NCBI GenBank assembly: GCA_022704985.1
Contig: JAKJFI010000017.1
Location: 1-11,515 of the forward strand
Source of the DNA: Candidatus Omnitrophota bacterium
GTDB taxonomy: Bacteria; Ratteibacteria; UBA8468; B48-G9; JAFGKM01
DNA length: 11,515 nucleotides
Direction of reading: 5' to 3'
Shown piece after piece: positions 6,778 through 11,515 of this stretch. A program made the translations under genes and the position numbers. The notes beneath the pieces are model-generated. The model did not search any database. It was given only the letters and a program-made list of their open reading frames with translations, and was not told the DNA's origin. The number at the start of each line of letters is the position of its first letter. Position 1 is the stretch's first letter.

Positions 6778-8820
6778 TTAGGCAATATTCAACATTCTCT
6801 TGCCCTGTTGCTCATAATCTTTCTTGACCTCTCCACTGACGGTTCTCCAAATCAGGAACTGTTTCCTGATTCCATCCAGGAATCTCCTGTTCAGACGTTT
6901 CCAGTCGGTTGACTCCCCGCTGGTTCTCTTCATAACGAGATTGATGGTATAGAACTCATACTGCCCCATAGGTTCCATTATTACGTTGAGGTTCTGGCTC
7001 ACCCCCAGGTCGAACGGCGCCAACCATATGGTTGTGTCTATAATATATTTGTTCTTTCCGGAAGGCAGTGTATCGTATTTCAGCTTTGCCCCGCCTGTAT
7101 AGAAATTACCCAGAGAAACATCCTGGTACGAGTTATAGTATTCAGTCAGAAAAGTTACAAGCCCAAGGACTTCAAACTCGCTTACCGTGAAAGGAAACTC
7201 AAATTCCCAGTTGTCTCCCTTCGGTTCGGGCAGCACCCACTTTCTGGTTACGTCCGGCACGGACATCTGGGCAGCCTTCCGCGCAGGATAGAGAGTGGAC
7301 AGCATCACCGTGATGAATATGATTATGGTGGCAAAGACGGCTGAAAGCGATGAATAGTTGAGTATCAGACCTTTGAGCAAACCCGTAGCCATCAGAATCT
7401 TGGCAACCACCTGTCCAAGCAGGTATCCGGCCACAGAACCCAGGACTGCGTACACGAGAGATTCAGCAAGAAAGAGAGAGGATATGTGAACCGGCGCCAG
7501 CCCGACTGCGCTGTAGGTGCCTATCTCCCTTATCCTTTCGTAAACCGAACCCAACATCGTGTTGAGCACTATCATTGCGGCAATCAGAATGGGTATTATC
7601 AGGTTGCTGATACCTGCAAAGGAAGTAAGTCCCATACTGCTATAAATAAAAGTCTTGTCGCCTATTCCGGCGAATATGATGACGGCAAGTTTTGATATAA
7701 AACTCTCCACCAGAGAGCTTGCTTCAATCTGCTCGTCAAATTTAACGGCAACGGAATGCAACGTCCCCTTCATATTCATGAGCGTGCGGAAAGGAAGTAT
7801 CGCTATATTCTCCGCTTCCGCGTGGATAAAAGATTCCATCCTTACCTGAGACGTAAAAACCTGCGCCGTCTTCTCCATCTTCATCTTGGCTACTTCCCTT
7901 TCGGGCAGTACCGAAAAATCAACAGGCGTAATTTTTTCATCGTCAAGGTCTTTTATCTCGCTGACAGCCTTCTCGTCAAATATACCCTTCAGCAGGAGAC
8001 TCTTTCCGTAGATGTGCACGTTGATTTTTCCTACGTCTCCGGCTCCGATTTTCAGTTGCTCCGCAACCTTCCGGGAAATCAGCACGGAATCTTCCGAGTC
8101 GTCCGCAAACCATTCGCCCGTCTGTATCGCTTCTTTGACCGGCGTAATCTCCTGGCTGGAAAGGCCCAGCAGTCCGGAAGCAAGGAATGTATTTGCGCCG
8201 GATTTTATTTCAACAGCCGTACGGTTTCCGAGCACATCAAGAATAAACCATGAACGCGGCGCAATAACTCCCTTTCCGGAAAATTCGTTCTCGGCATATT
8301 CGAGCGCCGTGTAAGTCAGAGGAGACCATGAGCGGTCCCTGAAAAGAATCCCCTGATAGCCCGGCTTGTACGGTCTTAATACCTGGTTATATTTCAGATA
8401 AGATTTTATTGAGGTAAAGGAAAGCACGGTGAACGTTAGCAGTATGAGTGTTATTGCAGTCAATAGGGTTCTTATCGGCCTTCTCTTCATGTTTGCAACG
8501 CCGAGTGAAAAAGCAGTTGCGGTGGCAGTGATTCTACCAACATCTGTTTCGTAAACCTTGGAAGTTTCCATCTTCAGTTGCTTCATCTGTTCTTCGAACT
8601 TGGATGCAACGATTGAAAGCACCACCAAAGACAGGGCAAGAACGATAAACGAAAGAAGTATTATCTCCGGCGCCTCGGTCAGCTTGAACGCCGGGTGTAC
8701 CCATCTCATAATCCAGTAAATAACGAGAAAAACACCGAAGATGCCGGCTATGCGTTTTTCAAGTTTTGCAAAACCGAACAGGAGCCGCTCGCTGAAATAT
8801 GCAAAGGGCAGAAGAAGCAT
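6778..8820 (-). CDS. FtsX/MacB-type ABC transporter permease, apparently missing its N-terminal start
   Basis: A 680-residue inner-membrane permease from the ATG at 8820. It starts inside a hydrophobic segment (MLLLPFAYFSERLLFGF), followed by helices at about 25-40 and 51-72. RRPIRTLLTAITLILLTFTV (113-132) is the standard entry helix of MacB/FtsX permeases. Residues 145-395 form an extracytoplasmic domain. The FtsX domain runs from about 403 to 525, with three helices, the VYERIREIGTYSAVG coupling motif (426-440) and TLYPARKAAQMSVPDV (509-524). A soluble tail of about 155 residues follows. Such permeases need an ABC ATPase, which is not in this window. No good ribosome site precedes the ATG, and the frame is open upstream into membrane-helix-like sequence, so the annotated start is probably internal to an ancestral longer protein. 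Confidence 0.85.
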   Translation of the reverse strand: MLLLPFAYFSERLLFGFAKLEKRIAGIFGVFLVIYWIMRWVHPAFKLTEAPEIILLSFIVLALSLVVLSIVASKFEEQMKQLKMETSKVYETDVGRITATATAFSLGVANMKRRPIRTLLTAITLILLTFTVLSFTSIKSYLKYNQVLRPYKPGYQGILFRDRSWSPLTYTALEYAENEFSGKGVIAPRSWFILDVLGNRTAVEIKSGANTFLASGLLGLSSQEITPVKEAIQTGEWFADDSEDSVLISRKVAEQLKIGAGDVGKINVHIYGKSLLLKGIFDEKAVSEIKDLDDEKITPVDFSVLPEREVAKMKMEKTAQVFTSQVRMESFIHAEAENIAILPFRTLMNMKGTLHSVAVKFDEQIEASSLVESFISKLAVIIFAGIGDKTFIYSSMGLTSFAGISNLIIPILIAAMIVLNTMLGSVYERIREIGTYSAVGLAPVHISSLFLAESLVYAVLGSVAGYLLGQVVAKILMATGLLKGLILNYSSLSAVFATIIIFITVMLSTLYPARKAAQMSVPDVTRKWVLPEPKGDNWEFEFPFTVSEFEVLGLVTFLTEYYNSYQDVSLGNFYTGGAKLKYDTLPSGKNKYIIDTTIWLAPFDLGVSQNLNVIMEPMGQYEFYTINLVMKRTSGESTDWKRLNRRFLDGIRKQFLIWRTVSGEVKKDYEQQGKRMLNIA

Positions 8821-8889
8821 AAAGTAAAAGATGACCCCTTTTATAACATCATTGGCGGTATTCCACCGCCTGGGACTGTCTTGAATATT
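8821..8889 (-). other. Candidate frameshift junction between M28-like and permease genes
   Basis: In the permease frame there is no stop between 8889 and the ATG at 8820, and no ATG, GTG or TTG codon. The last part reads N-DVIKGVIFYF and continues into MLLLPFAYF, completing a normal first membrane helix. The M28-like frame ends at TGA 8851-8849. Moving one base forward near CGCCAATGA (+1) would join the two frames into one protein of more than 1,400 residues. Confidence 0.6.
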
Positions 8890-11146
8890 TCAGGAAGTCG
8901 TACCATTTCCTGTTGGTTTTTGCCTCCGACGCCTTGTTGAAAAGGGCTAATGATTCCTTCTGAAGTTCTGCAAGACGCTCGTTTCTAATGCCGTACTGCT
9001 CAAAATTCCTTCTCCTGTACGTATCAAGAATTATCATATCCCGGGCGCCCTGGTAAGGAGTGTTTAATATCGCCGGATACAGGTCCACTTCAAAACCGGT
9101 CCCTTCAGCGTTTTCCTTGGCATTGTCCTGTTTCTCCAGGGAATTCAAAAGAAGCAGCCGCTTGCCGAGAGGCCCCGCCTGGCCGAGAATCTTTATCTTT
9201 GTCGCAGGCTTGACAAAGACCGTCCCGACAGGCTCGGAATATGACGTCCATACAAACGGGATGAATTCCGGGTACTGCATGTAGGTCCCGTATTCACTGG
9301 GACTGCTGTTCGCCATGTCAAGAACCTCAATCTTGTCAAGCTGTACCAGATACTGAGGGTCAACCAGTTCAAAAAGGGAGATGGCTTTCGACTCGAACAG
9401 GACAAACATCCAGTCTTTATCTCTGTAATCAATCTTAACCTTTACCGGATATTGAGCGGCGCCGCCCACACCCAAATCAGGCGCTAACAGGATATCCCCG
9501 TTTTCAGGGTTCAGGGAGAATGCCGCAAGGTCTACGTTTGCATTGAGTCCCAGCCTGGAACAACTTGCTTTTCCATCCTGTCCCGTCATCTCTATGAAGG
9601 TATTTCTTACCCCCATATTCGTTTTTTGCGTAATGGGGTCGCCCGAAGACACCAGCCTGGGAATGACAATGGCGCCCGCAACCGGATCGCTCGGAACGAA
9701 ACTCGTTCTCGGGTCAAACGTGACAACTCTCGCATTAAGAGTTGCCATCACATCCTTTATATCCATCTCAATATCAGGAAACAGGTCGGGGTCGTTCAAC
9801 GCGGCAGAGAGGAGATTCTTCAGAAAAACGGACTGTCTCGCAACATTGCCGACATTCAGATTCCGGTATGTATCCGCAGGGGTATCAAGCTTCCATCTGC
9901 CGTCGTTGACAGTAACCAAAGAGATAGCCGGGTTGCCCGAACGCACCGCATATTCCCCGTCAGTCCTTATGTTTTCAGGGAGAAATGTCTGCCATATCAG
10001 ACCTCTCTCCGGACTTATTCCGTTTACCAGCGCCGTTTCCGCTCTGTAACCTAACCGCCTGCTCACATTCTCGGCATAGGAAAGAAATTTACGTCCGAAA
10101 GGAGCAAATATCCTCTGGTAATAAAAATCGTAGGAATTATGCCATATGCCCAGACTGTCGGAGCCGTCCGACAGGTTGAGCCCGATGACCAGTCCGGGGG
10201 CGACGATATCCTCTTCAGCTATCCTTTTCCTGAACATGGGGTCATGTCTCATATGCTTCTGCACAAAAGCATCCATACCCTTCATGCTCTGGTAATGGGA
10301 AGACGTGGCAAGAAACAGAACCGTTCTTTTTGGACGGTTTGCCTTGAAATAATCTACCATGTCCAGAAGCACGGAAATCCCTGTGGATGAAGTGGCTCCG
10401 TTCGCTATGGCGGGAACAACGCTCACGCTGTCGTAAAAACTCTGTATGACAATAAGTTCTTCCTTGAGATTCTTATCGGTACCCCTGAGATATCCGAATA
10501 TGTTATAGTCTGTAACATTCTCCCAGTCCATTCTCGCAAAAAGCTTTACATTGGTTTGCTTCAAAGCAAGTTCTTTGATTTCCCTGCTGTTTGTATGCGC
10601 ATAAAAACGCGGCACGTCAATTGGAACGTTTACCCATTTTTCATCCGCCTGAATCCGGGTGATACTGCCGGTATCGGTGAAAATAAACGCCTTAACGCCC
10701 AGCATCGCAAGGGTCCGCCACCTTGCGCCTGTATCAAAATCGAGAACAACTATACTGCCTTCAATCTCCATGCCGTCAAAATTCCTGAGGTCACCGTTGC
10801 CGCCGTATATGAGTCTTCCCTCCAATCCTTCGGGAAGCACGGTGGAAGTTCTCACAAGATTAGGCCACATGCAATGAACGTCTATCTTCCTATTTCCAGA
10901 AAGCACATAGGCAAACTTTTCAACGGGCACCACCACTTTAAATTCTTCTCTTGTAATTTTTTCAAGGCCGGCAGACCTGAATTTCCGCTCGATGAACGAG
11001 GCCGCCTGCCCGTGTCCGTCGGAACCCGGAAGTCTTGAAGAAAGAGAGGAAAAAAACTTCAGATATTCTTCAAGTCCTTCGGAATGTGAAAAGGAAGGAA
11101 AAAGAAAGGATAGAAAAAGAAAAAGGAAAAACACCCTTTTAATCAT
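8849..11146 (-). CDS. Secreted M28-family-like protein with PA domain, degenerate active site
   Basis: From ATG 11146 the protein has 765 residues. Residues 1-22 are a signal peptide (MIKRVFFLFLFLSFLFPSFS, then HS). Residues 25-75 (SSRLPGSDGHGQAASFIERK, then FRSAGLEKI) match the M28 N-terminal region. A protease-associated-like insert (GRLIYGG to GVKAFIF) covers about 105-185. The M28 core follows, but the usual HYDS is FYDS (F237), the GANDNASG-like aspartate is T252, and the EE catalytic pair is H284-Y285. It is therefore probably a non-catalytic binding domain. The 320-765 region includes a large part I do not recognise. The start is chosen for GAGGGGG eight bases upstream and the ATGA overlap with the TPR gene; an ATG nine codons earlier would spoil the signal peptide. 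Its end overlaps the candidate frameshift into the permease. Confidence 0.82.
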   Translation of the reverse strand: MIKRVFFLFLFLSFLFPSFSHSEGLEEYLKFFSSLSSRLPGSDGHGQAASFIERKFRSAGLEKITREEFKVVVPVEKFAYVLSGNRKIDVHCMWPNLVRTSTVLPEGLEGRLIYGGNGDLRNFDGMEIEGSIVVLDFDTGARWRTLAMLGVKAFIFTDTGSITRIQADEKWVNVPIDVPRFYAHTNSREIKELALKQTNVKLFARMDWENVTDYNIFGYLRGTDKNLKEELIVIQSFYDSVSVVPAIANGATSSTGISVLLDMVDYFKANRPKRTVLFLATSSHYQSMKGMDAFVQKHMRHDPMFRKRIAEEDIVAPGLVIGLNLSDGSDSLGIWHNSYDFYYQRIFAPFGRKFLSYAENVSRRLGYRAETALVNGISPERGLIWQTFLPENIRTDGEYAVRSGNPAISLVTVNDGRWKLDTPADTYRNLNVGNVARQSVFLKNLLSAALNDPDLFPDIEMDIKDVMATLNARVVTFDPRTSFVPSDPVAGAIVIPRLVSSGDPITQKTNMGVRNTFIEMTGQDGKASCSRLGLNANVDLAAFSLNPENGDILLAPDLGVGGAAQYPVKVKIDYRDKDWMFVLFESKAISLFELVDPQYLVQLDKIEVLDMANSSPSEYGTYMQYPEFIPFVWTSYSEPVGTVFVKPATKIKILGQAGPLGKRLLLLNSLEKQDNAKENAEGTGFEVDLYPAILNTPYQGARDMIILDTYRRRNFEQYGIRNERLAELQKESLALFNKASEAKTNRKWYDFLKYSRQSQAVEYRQ

Positions 11147-11515
11147 TTTGTTAACCCCCTCAATTTTTGCCATGCTCCCTTTGAACCCGGATTTAGATTT
11201 ATCTCTTTAATAAACTCTTTTCTTGCCGAAATTTTGTCACCCTGTTCTTCAAAAATCAAGCCCTTTAAAAAATGGGCGTTTGGATAGCAACCGTTCAACT
11301 TGAGCACCTTGTCCAGATTTTCCATGGCGCTTGGAAAATCCTTCCTGTGAAACCTTACCAGCGCATAATTGAAGAGAAGATTAACATTATTCGGGAAATA
11401 AGTCAATCCTTCATCTGTCCATTTCTCCGCAGGCTCAAAGTCATTATTTACAATATACGCCATCACTATCTTTTCGTACAATTCGGCGCTTCTCCCGCAA
11501 CCCAGACATTCCCGC
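11143..11515 (-). CDS. TPR-repeat protein (partial, N-terminus beyond window edge)
   Basis: The frame is open from the right window edge to TGA at 11145-11143, giving 123 residues of the C-terminus. It shows at least three tetratricopeptide-like units: AYIVNNDFEPAEKWTDEGLT, LVRFHRKDFPSAMENLDKVL and KGLIFEEQGDKISARKEFIK, each followed by a Y/L-x-P/N turn (YFPNN, LNGCYPN, LNPGSKG). TPRs serve as protein-interaction scaffolds. The visible start of the fragment holds a CLGC pair whose meaning is unclear. The last bases overlap the start of the M28-like gene (ATGA), so the two are translationally coupled and likely work together. A TTG at 11481 could serve as a start, but the open frame beyond it favours a longer protein. 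Confidence 0.85.
   Translation of the reverse strand, partial: RECLGCGRSAELYEKIVMAYIVNNDFEPAEKWTDEGLTYFPNNVNLLFNYALVRFHRKDFPSAMENLDKVLKLNGCYPNAHFLKGLIFEEQGDKISARKEFIKEINLNPGSKGAWQKLRGLTK

Noticed and set aside
9543..10049. Plus-strand open frame of 168 codons
   Set aside because: It is a shadow of the M28-like gene on the opposite strand, without ribosome site or known motif.

Overview
The window reads as a stretch of a bacterial chromosome, probably from an uncultured lineage. The tmRNA/SmpB pair, the copper-amine-oxidase-N-like domain on a cell-wall amidase and the OPT-like and M28/FtsX-like envelope proteins would fit an Omnitrophota- or PVC-like bacterium, but that placement is a weak inference. 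I see no phage genes, insertion sequences, CRISPR array or rRNA/tRNA genes.

Positions 1-3219 form one minus-strand block. In transcription order it holds smpB, a one-piece tmRNA gene (ssrA) that encodes the tag ANTANALAA, a secreted N-acetylmuramoyl-L-alanine amidase, queD, and purC, which is cut by the left window edge. smpB and ssrA supply the two parts of trans-translation. A strong promoter for ssrA overlaps the smpB stop codon, and a perfect 7-bp dyad surrounds its -10 box. The amidase leader follows directly on the tmRNA 3' end with no visible terminator, and amidase, queD and purC are spaced like an operon (15 bp, then 0 bp). About 88 bp at 3220-3306 hold back-to-back promoters for smpB (minus) and for a beta-CASP metallo-beta-lactamase RNase-like gene (plus, 3307-4704), so RNA-handling genes cluster here.

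Positions 4713-11515 form a second minus-strand block that converges on the RNase gene with an 8-bp gap. In transcription order it holds the end of a TPR protein, a secreted M28-peptidase-like protein with a PA domain, an FtsX/MacB-type ABC permease, and a large OPT-like membrane transporter. The M28-like protein has lost the usual metal-binding and catalytic residues, so it looks like a pseudo-peptidase.

The junction between the M28-like gene and the permease gene is the most unusual part of the window. The permease frame stays open upstream of its only ATG and encodes what looks like the start of its first membrane helix, in +1 frame relative to the end of the peptidase gene. This suggests one ancestral pseudo-peptidase/permease fusion gene, now split by a frameshift (real, programmed, or an assembly error). 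An in-frame open extension also follows the permease stop codon. The block looks like an envelope ABC-type system whose ATPase is not in the window.
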